DNA from: Rhodospirillaceae bacterium
GTDB taxonomy: Bacteria; Pseudomonadota; Alphaproteobacteria; JAEUKQ01
Length of the DNA stretch: 64,000 bases
Reading direction: 5' to 3'
Assembly (NCBI GenBank): GCA_016722635.1
Contig: JADKIX010000003.1
Location: 310,001-374,000, forward strand
The position numbers and the translations under genes are program-made. The notes beneath the pieces were generated by a model that searched no databases, had not been told where the DNA came from, and saw nothing but the letters and a program-made list of their open reading frames with translations. Below, in pieces: positions 16,085-25,040 of the stretch (its first letter is position 1; each line of letters begins with the position of its first letter).

Positions 16085-17086
16085 ATGCCCTCTACCCCAC
16101 AAATGCTAGCCATTACACATGATTATCGCTCCACTACAGGGAATATGCGTCTCAGCCCTTTTCCTATACCTACCCCATTGCCAGATGAAATCCTAATAAA
16201 AATTGCCTATGCCGGTGTTAATAGGCCCGATCTTTTGCAACGCCAAGGTCTATATCCTGCCCCCTCCGGCCATTCCCCTATTTTAGGACTGGAGGTCAGC
16301 GGTTGGGTAGAAAAGATTGGGTCTGCCGTAACCGGCTGGCAGCTTGGCCAGGAAATATGCGCTCTAACCAATGGCGGTGGCTATGCGGAATATTGCACAG
16401 TTCCTGCTGGACAATGCTTACCTGTTCTCCCCTCTCTCTCTTTGCCGGAAGCCGCAGCTATTCCCGAAACTTTTTTTACATCTTGGCACAATGTGGTTGA
16501 ACGCGGACACTTAAAATCGGGCGATGAAGTATTAATTCATGGCGGCAGCGGCGGGGTTGGCAGTGCCGCTATTCAGTTAAGCCGATATTTGGGCGCGCGG
16601 GTGTTCACAACCGCCTCAACAACAATGAAATGCCAGTTTGCCGAACGATTAGGGGCGATTGCAGCCATTAATTATCAGGAACAAGATTTTCTTTTACTGA
16701 AGAAACAAACTTACGAACAAAAAGGTTTTGATATTATTTTGGATATGGTGGGCGGCACATATTTTGAAAAGAATCTGCAACTATTACGACCTGAAGGAAA
16801 GTTAGTGCAAATTGCAACCCAGCAAGGATCGACTGTTTCCCTAGATTTGAGGCAAATAATGATCAAGCGGTTAACCATTACCGGCTCAACCCTGCGTTCC
16901 CAATCTACCGAAGCAAAAGCAAGAATAGCACAAGGATTTTTTAATGCTGTCCAAAATGCCTTAGCATATCGGCAGATTTTGCCTTTTATCTATCAAATAT
17001 TTCCTTTAGCCGATGTCCAGCAAGCACATGATTTAATGGCAAAAGGGGAAATGATGGGAAAAACTATCTTAGCCGTTTCGAGGTAA
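16085..17086 (+). CDS. NAD(P)H-quinone oxidoreductase, PIG3 family (zinc-free MDR)
   Basis: A 333-residue medium-chain dehydrogenase/reductase without the structural zinc cysteines. Features are AYAGVNRPDLLQRQGLYPAP near the N-terminus, the GLEVSGWVEKIGS block and a nucleotide-binding Rossmann motif HGGSGGVGSAAIQLSRYLGA near residue 155. These match PIG3/TP53I3-like quinone oxidoreductases. The enzyme probably reduces quinones with NADPH; the physiological substrate is unknown. It is divergent from the DUF1192 gene and converges on gatB. The start MPSTPQ is the only reasonable in-frame ATG near the homology start. Confidence 0.88.
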   Translation: MPSTPQMLAITHDYRSTTGNMRLSPFPIPTPLPDEILIKIAYAGVNRPDLLQRQGLYPAPSGHSPILGLEVSGWVEKIGSAVTGWQLGQEICALTNGGGYAEYCTVPAGQCLPVLPSLSLPEAAAIPETFFTSWHNVVERGHLKSGDEVLIHGGSGGVGSAAIQLSRYLGARVFTTASTTMKCQFAERLGAIAAINYQEQDFLLLKKQTYEQKGFDIILDMVGGTYFEKNLQLLRPEGKLVQIATQQGSTVSLDLRQIMIKRLTITGSTLRSQSTEAKARIAQGFFNAVQNALAYRQILPFIYQIFPLADVQQAHDLMAKGEMMGKTILAVSR

Positions 17087-17149
17087 TATACCGCAAAACG
17101 ATTTTATTTCTTTTTCCTATCGAATTTCTCCTTTATTGCCAAATTTCTA

Positions 17150-18622
17150 TCAAGAACTTAGAGCCTTTTTCAACAATTCATTTAAAATGGACGGATTGGC
17201 TTTCCCGCTAGATGATTTCATCACCTGCCCAACGAAGAACCCAAACAATTTATCTTTTCCAGCTTTATACTCCGCCACTTTATCGGCATTTTGTTGCAAC
17301 ACTGTTTTGATAACCTCGTTAATCGCACTTGTGTCCGTTACTTGCTTTAGGCCACGCTCTTCAACAATTTGTTGCGGCGATTTACCGGTTTCTGTCATTT
17401 CCACAAAAACTTCTTTAGCCATTTTTCCAGACAACACCCCTTCGCTGATTAAATCCACAAGACCCCCTAAATGATCCGCGGTAATCGGTGATTGGGCAAT
17501 TGTTTTGCCAATTTTATTTAAATATCCGAATAATTCTCCGCTTAACCAATTGGCCGATAATTTCGTATCACGATTTTTTACTTTTGCTAATTTTTCATAA
17601 TATTCAGCAATTTCCTGTTCGCTAACCAATATATCCGCATCATAAGCTGACAAGCCATATTGCTGCATGAACCGCTGTTTTTTTGCATCAGGTAATTCAA
17701 TCAGGGAGTCACGAATGCGTTTAACCTCCGCTGGATCAAGAATTAACGGCATTAAATCAGGATCAGGAAAATATCTATAATCCGGTGCATGTTCTTTGGA
17801 ACGCATGGTTCTGGTAACGCCTTTATTGGCGTCAAACAACCGGGTCTCTTGGTCGATCTTGCCTCCATCTTCCAGAATGCCGATCTGGCGGTGGGCTTCA
17901 TAATCAATGGCTTGTTGGGCAAACCTGATGGAATTGACATTCTTAATTTCGCATCTCGTACCTAAAGGTTGACCCTGATGACGGACAGAAACATTGATAT
18001 CACAGCGCATTGATCCTTGTTCCATATTACCATCGCATGTATTTAAATACCGCATGATGGAACGCAATTTTTTTAAATATGCCGCAACCTCTTCCGCGGT
18101 ACGCAAATCTGGTTCGCTGACAATTTCCATCAAGGCAATCCCTGCCCTGTTCAAATCCACATAGGTTTTGCGGGGATGTTGGTCATGGATACTTTTCCCC
18201 GCATCCTGTTCCAAATGAAGCCGCCCGATTCGAATTATCCTGCTTTGTCCGTTAGGCAAATCAATAGTTAGATGTCCCTTGCCTACAATGGGATGGAGAT
18301 ATTGGGATATCTGATAGCCAGCTGGCAGATCCGGATAAAAATAATTCTTGCGGTCGAAAATGGAGCGTAGATTAATTTCCGCATTTAACCCCAACCCTGT
18401 CTTAATGGCTTGCTCAACACAATAGCCATTAATGACAGGTAACATTCCGGGCATAGCTGCATCAACCAAACTGACGTTATTATTAGGTTCACCACCAAAA
18501 TCATTCGCGGCACCAGAAAAAAGTTTGGATTTGGATAAAACTTGAGCATGCACTTCAAGCCCCATGACCACTTCCCACCAACCGGTTTTGCCTTCAATCA
18601 TCCCATTCTGCATCATTGACAT
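17150..18622 (-). CDS. gatB: Aspartyl/glutamyl-tRNA(Asn/Gln) amidotransferase subunit B
   Basis: A 490-residue GatB. The N-terminal cradle has WEVVMGLEVHAQVLSKSKLF, YFYPDLPAGYQISQ, LNRAGIALMEIVSEPDLR and EIKNVNSIRF. The C-terminal YqeY-like tail domain carries VGQVMKSSSGKANPSILNEL. GatB binds the misacylated tRNA and phosphorylates Glu/Asp before transamidation with ammonia from GatA. It is the last gene of gatC-gatA-gatB, 3 bp after gatA. Presence of GatCAB indicates indirect synthesis of Gln-tRNA and/or Asn-tRNA. Confidence 0.97.
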   Translation of the reverse strand: MSMMQNGMIEGKTGWWEVVMGLEVHAQVLSKSKLFSGAANDFGGEPNNNVSLVDAAMPGMLPVINGYCVEQAIKTGLGLNAEINLRSIFDRKNYFYPDLPAGYQISQYLHPIVGKGHLTIDLPNGQSRIIRIGRLHLEQDAGKSIHDQHPRKTYVDLNRAGIALMEIVSEPDLRTAEEVAAYLKKLRSIMRYLNTCDGNMEQGSMRCDINVSVRHQGQPLGTRCEIKNVNSIRFAQQAIDYEAHRQIGILEDGGKIDQETRLFDANKGVTRTMRSKEHAPDYRYFPDPDLMPLILDPAEVKRIRDSLIELPDAKKQRFMQQYGLSAYDADILVSEQEIAEYYEKLAKVKNRDTKLSANWLSGELFGYLNKIGKTIAQSPITADHLGGLVDLISEGVLSGKMAKEVFVEMTETGKSPQQIVEERGLKQVTDTSAINEVIKTVLQQNADKVAEYKAGKDKLFGFFVGQVMKSSSGKANPSILNELLKKALSS

Positions 18623-18625
18623 TTT

Positions 18626-20110
18626 TTACTCTCCCAACCAAGGGTCATTTTTAAGTGCAGCGCTTTTCTCGAGCACCTGCGCCACTTGTAACAATCTTTT
18701 TTCATCGAAAGGCTTGCCGATTAATTGCAAACCTAATGGCAACTTATCTGCCGACAATCCGACAGGCACGGAAATGGCCGGAAGGCCTGCCAAATTAACC
18801 GGCACAGTGAATACGTCGTTTAGGTACATGGCAATCGGGTCATCCATTTTATCGCCAATGGCAAAGGCTGGTGTTGGCGCAGTCGGCGTCAAGATAACAT
18901 CCACTTTTTTATAAGCTTGTACGAAATCATCTAAAATCAAGGAGCGCAATTTCTGCGCTTTCACATAATATGCATCATAATAACCGGCAGATAATACATA
19001 GGTACCAATCAATATGCGGCGCTTCACCTCACGTCCAAAACCTGCCGCCCGGGTTAATTCGTACATATCATCCAAATTTTCTCCTGGCACCCGTAACCCA
19101 AAACGGACGCCGTCATAGCGCGCCAGGTTTGATGAGGCTTCAGCCGGTGCAATAATATAATAAGTAGGCAAAGCATATTTGGTATGGGGCAATTGGATGT
19201 CATGGATTTCCGCACCCGCAGCTTTTAACCAACTGATCCCTTGCTGCCATAATTTTTCAATTTCCTGGGACATGCCGGAAACTTTATATTCCTTAGGAAT
19301 CCCAATCTTTAACCCCTTAATTGTGTAGTTTTTCAACGCCGCAACATAATCAGGGATTTCCCGAACAGCAGAGGTCGAATCTTTGGGATCATGACCTGCC
19401 ATAGCTTGTAACATATAAGCCGTATCAGCAACTGTCCGAGCCATTGGCCCCGCTTGGTCAAGCGAAGAGGCAAAGGCTACGATCCCCCACCGGGAACATA
19501 AACCATAGGTCGGCTTTAATCCCACAATTCCTACAAAAGCAGCTGGTTGGCGAATGGAACCACCGGTGTCTGTTCCGGTTGCAGCCAATGCCATTCGTGC
19601 CGAAACAGCTGCTGCCGACCCGCCCGATGAGCCGCCGGGTACCAGTTTTTTGGTGGGGTCATTTTTACGTTTCCAAGGACTAACTACAGGCCCGAAATAA
19701 CTGGTGATATTGGAGGAACCCATGGCAAATTCATCCAAATTGGTTTTACCGAGTAATACCGATCCCGCTTTCCAAAGATTAGCCGTGACTGTTGATTCAT
19801 AAGGAGGAATAAAATTTTCAAGAATTTTTGATGCCGCTGTTGTACGGATTCCCTCCGTACAAAATAAGTCTTTGATGGCAATCGGCACCCCTTCAAGCAG
19901 TCCAATTTTGCCTTTTTGGCGACGGTGATCGGACAATTTTGCCATTGATAAAGCCTGTTCAGGCGTTTCTGAGATAAAGGCATTAAGCGCGCGCTGTTTT
20001 TCCATGCTTTGTAGATAAGCTTGGGTTAATTCCAAGCAAGAAAAACTTTTTTTGGCAAGCCCTTCCAGGGCTTCCGTTAAAGTCAGTTGGGTCAATTGAT
20101 TCATGGGCAT
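18626..20110 (-). CDS. gatA: Aspartyl/glutamyl-tRNA(Asn/Gln) amidotransferase subunit A
   Basis: A 494-residue amidase-signature protein. The catalytic Lys lies in GVPIAIKDLFCTEG, and the Ser-cis-Ser-Lys triad region is VPGGSSGGSAAAVSARMALA followed by GTDTGGSIRQPAAFVGIVGL. TNLDEFAMGSSN is also typical of GatA rather than other amidases. It releases ammonia from glutamine for transamidation by GatB. The start could be the ATG at 20110 or 20104. It sits 15 bp after gatC and 3 bp before gatB in one operon. Confidence 0.97.
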   Translation of the reverse strand: MPMNQLTQLTLTEALEGLAKKSFSCLELTQAYLQSMEKQRALNAFISETPEQALSMAKLSDHRRQKGKIGLLEGVPIAIKDLFCTEGIRTTAASKILENFIPPYESTVTANLWKAGSVLLGKTNLDEFAMGSSNITSYFGPVVSPWKRKNDPTKKLVPGGSSGGSAAAVSARMALAATGTDTGGSIRQPAAFVGIVGLKPTYGLCSRWGIVAFASSLDQAGPMARTVADTAYMLQAMAGHDPKDSTSAVREIPDYVAALKNYTIKGLKIGIPKEYKVSGMSQEIEKLWQQGISWLKAAGAEIHDIQLPHTKYALPTYYIIAPAEASSNLARYDGVRFGLRVPGENLDDMYELTRAAGFGREVKRRILIGTYVLSAGYYDAYYVKAQKLRSLILDDFVQAYKKVDVILTPTAPTPAFAIGDKMDDPIAMYLNDVFTVPVNLAGLPAISVPVGLSADKLPLGLQLIGKPFDEKRLLQVAQVLEKSAALKNDPWLGE

Positions 20111-20125
20111 CTCAATTTTATAAAA

Positions 20126-20413
20126 TTATTCAACAACTTTAGGGACACAGAAAAAATCGTGCATCTTATCCGGGGCATTTGCCAAAATCTTTTCTGGATA
20201 GCCGCCGTCATTTACTTGATCGAGCCGCATAGGCAAAGCAGATTTAAAAACATCCGTATCCGGCATTTCTTTTAAAATTGCTACTTCCTGAAGCTGTTCA
20301 ATCCATTTCATAATTTGACCCAATTCTTGCCCAAAGGATTTAACTTCATCTTCTGAAACTCTAATTTTTGCGAGCATCGCAATTTTTTTAACCGTTTGAC
20401 GATCGATTGCCAT
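20126..20413 (-). CDS. gatC: Aspartyl/glutamyl-tRNA(Asn/Gln) amidotransferase subunit C
   Basis: A 95-residue GatC beginning MAIDRQTVKKIAMLAKIRVS. The central helix FGQELGQIMKWIEQLQEV is followed by LPMRLDQVNDGGYPEKILAN and a C-terminal FFCVPKVVE motif. GatC is a small belt-like subunit that stabilises GatA on GatB. It is first in gatCAB, and the promoter must lie within the 443-bp gap upstream. Confidence 0.95.
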   Translation of the reverse strand: MAIDRQTVKKIAMLAKIRVSEDEVKSFGQELGQIMKWIEQLQEVAILKEMPDTDVFKSALPMRLDQVNDGGYPEKILANAPDKMHDFFCVPKVVE

Positions 20414-20856
20414 ATCTGTTCTTCTCTCTACTCTGTTCTTCTCTCTACAAATTAATATGCTTAGATTAACTAAAATACTGAAAATTTAAAAATCAATTTC
20501 ATGAATATAGGCAGAAAGCATTTATTCAATCAAGTTTTCCTTTGCCTTGAAATACTAGGAAAACTGATGATTTCCCAGCATTTAAAGACCTAGCTTGCCA
20601 ATTTAATATATTTTGGCTACCCTAAAGACAGGTTGCAAAATATTATTAAACTAAAAGATTAACAGCAACTATCATAAAATACTATCGGAAATAGGGCTGA
20701 TCTTATCACATAAAATTAAGAAAAAACTATATTAAGCAATGCTTATGCGTCAGAAAAATAAGCATAAAATTTTGATTAAATAATAATTTTCATTTAATGT
20801 GATCTCTTAAATTTTAGGTTAAGCCTGTCATATTCAAAAATTAAATTCATAAAGAG
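20414..20856. other. Intergenic region between divergent gatC and the polyamine locus
   Basis: 443 bp of AT-rich DNA without a credible ORF. Its clearest structure is the inverted repeat at 20739-20765. No tRNA or riboswitch was recognised. Confidence 0.5.
20739..20765. repeat. Perfect 8-bp inverted repeat upstream of the polyamine locus
   Basis: ATGCTTAT (20739-20746) and ATAAGCAT (20758-20765) are separated by 11 bp, about 90 bp before the synthetase gene. The left arm also overlaps an odd-centred palindrome, AAGCAATGCTT. It could be an operator or a hairpin; the regulator is unknown. Confidence 0.45.
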
Positions 20857-22311
20857 ATGATGATCATCATGTCCACCAAAGAAAAGACACCCCGTAAAAC
20901 TTATAAAAATAATAAAATCGCTGCGGAAATTAAATCCACCAGCAGTACGAATGCCAGTGCGATTAAAACATTGCAGCAATGGCTAACCTCCCATAAAGTG
21001 GAAGAGGTTGAGTGTTTGGTGCCTGACATGTCGGGTATCGCCCGCGGTAAAATTTTACCAGCCACCAAATTCCTAAAAAGTATTGAGCAAAACAGCCTGC
21101 GTTTGCCGGAAAGTTTGTTTATCCAAACGGTGACCGGAGAATACGCTGATGTGGATGATAGTTTAATGGGGCCACAAGATCATGATATTAACTTATTTCC
21201 TGACCCAGAGACTATTAAGATTGTTCCTTGGTATGATGCGCCGACAGCACAGGTCATTAACGATTGTTACTATAATAATGGTGCCCCCATTGAGTTTGCT
21301 CCTCGTCATATTCTGAAATGCGTGTTGGATTTATACCATGCTAAGGGCTGGCAACCGATCATTGCACCTGAGCTAGAATTTTTTCTGGTCCAAGTCAACA
21401 CCGATCCAGATTTGCCGCTGACACCACCCATCGGTCGCTCCGGACGAGCTGAAACCGGGCGGCAATCTTACGGCATTGATGCGGTGAATGAATTTGACCC
21501 TATTTTTGAGGAAGTGTACGATTTTTGTGAGGCACAGGATATCGATATTGATACGTTAACGCACGAGGCCGGTGCTGCACAAATGGAAATCAACTTTAAC
21601 CATGGCGATGCCATGCGTTTGGCTGATATGACATTTCTATTCAAAAGAACTGTCCGCCAAACCGCCATGCGCCACAATGTCTATGCAACTTTCATGGCTA
21701 AACCTTTGGCCAATGAACCAGGCAGTGCTATGCATGTTCACCAATCCGTCATTGACATAAAAACAGGGCAAAACTTGTTTGCAGACACTAAAACCGGTGA
21801 GGACTCTGACTTGTTCCGCTCACATGTTGCGGGGTTACAACGTTATTTGCCGTTTGCCATGCCTTTATTAGGACCCAATGTGAATTCTTACAGGCGCCTA
21901 CAACCTTATTACGATGCCCCTATTAATGTGCATTGGGGGATTGATAACCGTACGGTTGGCTTAAGGGTGCCGATTGCTCCACCAGATGGCCGCAGGATTG
22001 AAAACCGCTTGGCAGGTGCCGATGCCAACCCTTATTTGGCAATGGCCGCCTCTTTAGCTTGTGGGTATTTGGGAATGGTTGAAAAACTATCCCCAACCGA
22101 ACAAGTGGGGGGCAGCGCCTACCGTTTACGCCATACCCTGCCCCGTACTTTAAATGATGCCTTGCAACGCTTTGAGTCGAATAAAAGCATCCGTGGTATC
22201 TTAGGAGAAAAATTTGTTGATGTGTTTGCTTCTGTCAAAAGGGCAGAATTAGACGCTTATCAAAAAGTGATCAGTTCTTGGGAACGCGAGCATTTGTTAC
22301 TGAATGTGTAG
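20857..22311 (+). CDS. puuA: Glutamine synthetase family protein, probable gamma-glutamylputrescine synthetase
   Basis: A 484-residue GS-fold ligase. Motifs are LVPDMSGIARGKILP near the N-terminus, APELEFFLV (metal-binding Glu), EAGAAQMEINFNHGDAM, ANEPGSAMHVHQS (catalytic His) and NRTVGLRVPIAPPDGRRIEN. The N-terminal DMSG.ARGK block and the absence of the GlnA adenylylation context point to the PuuA branch, which glutamylates putrescine. potFGHI, an AguB homologue and an aldehyde dehydrogenase nearby support polyamine metabolism. The start is ambiguous among four in-frame ATGs (20857-20869); the AAAGAG at 20850 favours a later one. A strong terminator follows, so it may be its own transcript. 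The exact substrate is inferred. Confidence 0.85.
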   Translation: MMIIMSTKEKTPRKTYKNNKIAAEIKSTSSTNASAIKTLQQWLTSHKVEEVECLVPDMSGIARGKILPATKFLKSIEQNSLRLPESLFIQTVTGEYADVDDSLMGPQDHDINLFPDPETIKIVPWYDAPTAQVINDCYYNNGAPIEFAPRHILKCVLDLYHAKGWQPIIAPELEFFLVQVNTDPDLPLTPPIGRSGRAETGRQSYGIDAVNEFDPIFEEVYDFCEAQDIDIDTLTHEAGAAQMEINFNHGDAMRLADMTFLFKRTVRQTAMRHNVYATFMAKPLANEPGSAMHVHQSVIDIKTGQNLFADTKTGEDSDLFRSHVAGLQRYLPFAMPLLGPNVNSYRRLQPYYDAPINVHWGIDNRTVGLRVPIAPPDGRRIENRLAGADANPYLAMAASLACGYLGMVEKLSPTEQVGGSAYRLRHTLPRTLNDALQRFESNKSIRGILGEKFVDVFASVKRAELDAYQKVISSWEREHLLLNV

Positions 22312-22326
22312 GTAGTGTGTCAAGCA

Positions 22327-22375
22327 AGCAGGGATAAAAAAATAGCTTAAAACCCATTTTTATCCCTGCTTTTTA
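22327..22375 (+). terminator. Rho-independent terminator after the puuA-like gene
   Basis: A perfect 14-bp stem, AGCAGGGATAAAAA (22327-22340) with TTTTTATCCCTGCT (22357-22370), is followed by TTTT. It lies 16 bp after the stop and separates the synthetase from the transporter genes. Confidence 0.9.
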
Positions 22376-22579
22376 TCACCCAACATTTGGGAAATTTATC
22401 TTTTTATAATAAGCGATTGTATTATTTTTTCTTTTGTTATCTAATAACTTTATCTTGTCTTTTATATCAAATTTTTCTTGTGCGGCGAATGCGGGTGACC
22501 CAATGATCGCGTCATCATCCCATAATAAAAACTTTACCTTGTTTCTATCCTTTAACCTTAGCAAATGGAAAAAATTACA

Positions 22580-23683
22580 ATGATAAAAAGATTGTTATCG
22601 TTTTTGTTGATAACCGCCTTGGCGAGTATTGCTGCTTTAACATCTGCCGCAATTGCTCAACAACGCGTTGTGAATGTCTATAATTGGTCGGACTATATTG
22701 GAAAAGATACTCTAGAAAAATTTACGAAAGCAACCGGTATTAAAGTTGTATACGACGTTTACGACTCCAATGAAACATTGGACGCCAAGCTTTTAACCGG
22801 AAAAACCGGCTATGATATTGTTGTTCCGAGCGGCGGTTTTTTGGTACGACAAATTAATGCTGGCCTTTACCAGAAATTTGATAAAAGCCTTTTGCCCAAC
22901 TTAAAAAACCTTGATCCACAGCTGTTAAAGGCATTGGCTGGTTTTGACCCCAAGAATGAATATGCTGTGCCTTATTTCTGGGGAACAATTGGTTTGGGGC
23001 GCAATGTCAAGATGATTAATGACCGGATGCCTAATGCTCCTGTCGATAGTTTGGACATGATTTTTAAACCGGAATTTGCCAAAAAATTTGCTGATTGCGG
23101 GATTGTTTTGCTTGACTCACCCAGTGACATTTTCCAAATTGCCTTAAATTATTTAGGCAAAGACCCCCACAGCACAAAAAAAGAAGATTATGATTTGGCC
23201 GAAAAGCTATTGTTATCCATTCGGCCTTATGTCAAATATTTTCATTCATCCCGTTATATCGAAGATTTAGCGAATGGCGAGGTTTGTATCGCCTTGGGTT
23301 ACAGCGGGGATATTTTAATTGCGGCAACCAGGGCGGAAGAAGCTGGGAAAGGAATCAAAATTGAATATACTATTCCTAAAGAAGGTACGCAACTTTGGAT
23401 TGATTCTTTGGCTATGCCTAAAGATGCCCCGCATCCTAAAGAAGCACATGCTTTTATTAATTTCTTGATGGATGCACAAATCGCTGCTGATGGCGTCAAT
23501 TCTGTGACTTATGCCAGCCCCAATCAAGCTGCTTTGCCTTATATTGATCAGGAAATTGTTAACAATCCAGGGGTGTACCCACCTCCTGAGGTCATGGCAC
23601 GTTTATTTGGTGACAAGGAAGCCAGTAGTGATCTCAAAAAAATGCGGACACGCAGTTGGACCAAAGTTAAAACCGGCAGATGA
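22580..23683 (+). CDS. potF: Putrescine/polyamine ABC transporter, periplasmic binding protein
   Basis: About 367 residues from the ATG at 22580. A signal peptide (LLSFLLITALASIAALTSAA) ends near AIAQQ. The mature part begins RVVNVYNWSDYIGKDTLEKF, followed by YDVYDSNETLDAKLLTG, the PotD/PotF signature. Later blocks include AVPYFWGTIGLGRN and CIALGYSGDI. It captures polyamines in the periplasm for PotGHI. I prefer 22580 over 22565 because the signal peptide then starts at MIKRLLS. A hairpin terminator between potF and potG probably keeps the binding protein in excess over the membrane components. Confidence 0.93.
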   Translation: MIKRLLSFLLITALASIAALTSAAIAQQRVVNVYNWSDYIGKDTLEKFTKATGIKVVYDVYDSNETLDAKLLTGKTGYDIVVPSGGFLVRQINAGLYQKFDKSLLPNLKNLDPQLLKALAGFDPKNEYAVPYFWGTIGLGRNVKMINDRMPNAPVDSLDMIFKPEFAKKFADCGIVLLDSPSDIFQIALNYLGKDPHSTKKEDYDLAEKLLLSIRPYVKYFHSSRYIEDLANGEVCIALGYSGDILIAATRAEEAGKGIKIEYTIPKEGTQLWIDSLAMPKDAPHPKEAHAFINFLMDAQIAADGVNSVTYASPNQAALPYIDQEIVNNPGVYPPPEVMARLFGDKEASSDLKKMRTRSWTKVKTGR

Positions 23684-23696
23684 ATTTATCATAAAG

Positions 23697-23723
23697 AAGC
23701 CCTATCCCTGGATAGGGCTTTTA
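23697..23723 (+). terminator. Intra-operon hairpin between potF and potG
   Basis: AAGCCCTATCC (23697-23707) pairs with GGATAGGGCTT (23710-23720) and continues into TTTTA. The innermost pairs must open to make a loop. Its place, 13 bp after potF and 126 bp before potG, suggests partial termination. Confidence 0.75.
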
Positions 23724-23846
23724 TACTTGGCTTTAATGGAACTAAGCCCTATCAATAAAAAATACTAGTCAATACCAAAAAATGTTGTTTACATAGAAAT
23801 TCTTAACCTAAAAAATCCGAACACCATCAATGGGGATATTCGATAC

Positions 23847-24986
23847 ATGTCAGAAAAGGGAAAACCGGGCCATCCGGAACCATGGCGAGACCCAAACACT
23901 AAACCATATATCAAAATTGAACATTTGGTTAAGAAATTTGGTGATTTTACGGCGGTTAATGATGTTTCCCTGACAATCTGTAAAGGCGAGCTTTTTTCCT
24001 TATTAGGTGGTTCTGGCTGTGGCAAGACCACCTTGCTAAGAATGTTAGCAGGGCTTGAGGTACCAACTTCTGGAAAAATTTTTATCGATGATGTTGATAT
24101 GGCGACCATTCCGCCCTATGAACGGCCAACTAACATGATGTTTCAGTCTTATGCACTTTTCCCGCATATGACAGTAGAAAACAATATTGCCTTTGGCTTA
24201 AAACAAGATGGCATTCCCCGCTCCGTGATTGCTGAGCGTGTGGCTGATATGTTAGACCTGGTGCAATTGAAATCCTACGCAAAACGCAAACCACACCAAT
24301 TATCTGGGGGACAAAAACAGCGTGTTGCTTTAGCAAGGGCACTGGTCAAAAGGCCTAAATTGTTGTTACTTGATGAACCTTTGGGGGCCTTGGATAAAAG
24401 GCTGCGGGAACAAACCCAATTTGAGCTAATGAATATTCAAGAAAAACTTGGGATCACTTTCGTTGTGGTTACCCATGACCAGGAAGAGGCAATGACACTA
24501 TCTTCGAGAATTGGTGTCATGCACGCTGGACAAATTGTGCAAGTGGGAACTCCTCCAGAAATCTATGAATTCCCTGGAAGCCGGCTTGTGGCAAACTTTA
24601 TTGGGTCAGTTAATATATTTACCGGTCGGGTTATTGAAGACGAGCCAGATTACGTATTAATTAGAAGTGATGAAGCCAATACTGATTTATACGTTAGCCA
24701 CGGCATTGCCTGTGCACCCGGCGCTCAAGTATGGGTTGCCATCCGCCCCGAAAAAATTATTGCAACCCGACAAGCACCATCAGATAGCCGAAATCAGTTG
24801 AAGGGGATCATCAAAGAAGTTGCTTATATGGGCAATTTGTCAATTTATCTGGTTAAATTAGAAACAGGCAAAATTGTTAAGGTGACCATGCCTAATCAAG
24901 TACGTTCTAGTGAAAACCAATTAACTTGGGATGAAAAAGTTTATCTTTCCTGGCAATCAACAAGTGGTGTTGTTCTCCATCACTAA
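23847..24986 (+). CDS. potG: Polyamine ABC transporter ATP-binding protein
   Basis: A 379-residue ABC ATPase. Walker A is LLGGSGCGKTTLLRMLAG (about residues 52-69), Q-loop MMFQSYALFPHMTV, signature LSGGQKQRVALARAL, Walker B LLLLDEPLGALD and switch His in VVTHDQEEA. A C-terminal TOBE domain begins near residue 290 (VWVAIRPEKI). This architecture is the PotA/PotG type. It powers uptake with PotH and PotI, whose genes follow at 54 bp. A long N-terminal preface (GKPGHPEPWRDPNTKPYIKI) is shared by many PotG proteins. Confidence 0.94.
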   Translation: MSEKGKPGHPEPWRDPNTKPYIKIEHLVKKFGDFTAVNDVSLTICKGELFSLLGGSGCGKTTLLRMLAGLEVPTSGKIFIDDVDMATIPPYERPTNMMFQSYALFPHMTVENNIAFGLKQDGIPRSVIAERVADMLDLVQLKSYAKRKPHQLSGGQKQRVALARALVKRPKLLLLDEPLGALDKRLREQTQFELMNIQEKLGITFVVVTHDQEEAMTLSSRIGVMHAGQIVQVGTPPEIYEFPGSRLVANFIGSVNIFTGRVIEDEPDYVLIRSDEANTDLYVSHGIACAPGAQVWVAIRPEKIIATRQAPSDSRNQLKGIIKEVAYMGNLSIYLVKLETGKIVKVTMPNQVRSSENQLTWDEKVYLSWQSTSGVVLHH

Positions 24987-25040
24987 TCACAGAAAAAATT
25001 CACTGATCAATCGGTTGGATTTAAATAGGGGGTCAAAAAG

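Noticed and set aside
22376..22564. 62-codon minus-strand frame between puuA and potF
   Set aside because: It starts in the potF leader and ends in the terminator; Lys/Asn-rich and family-less.
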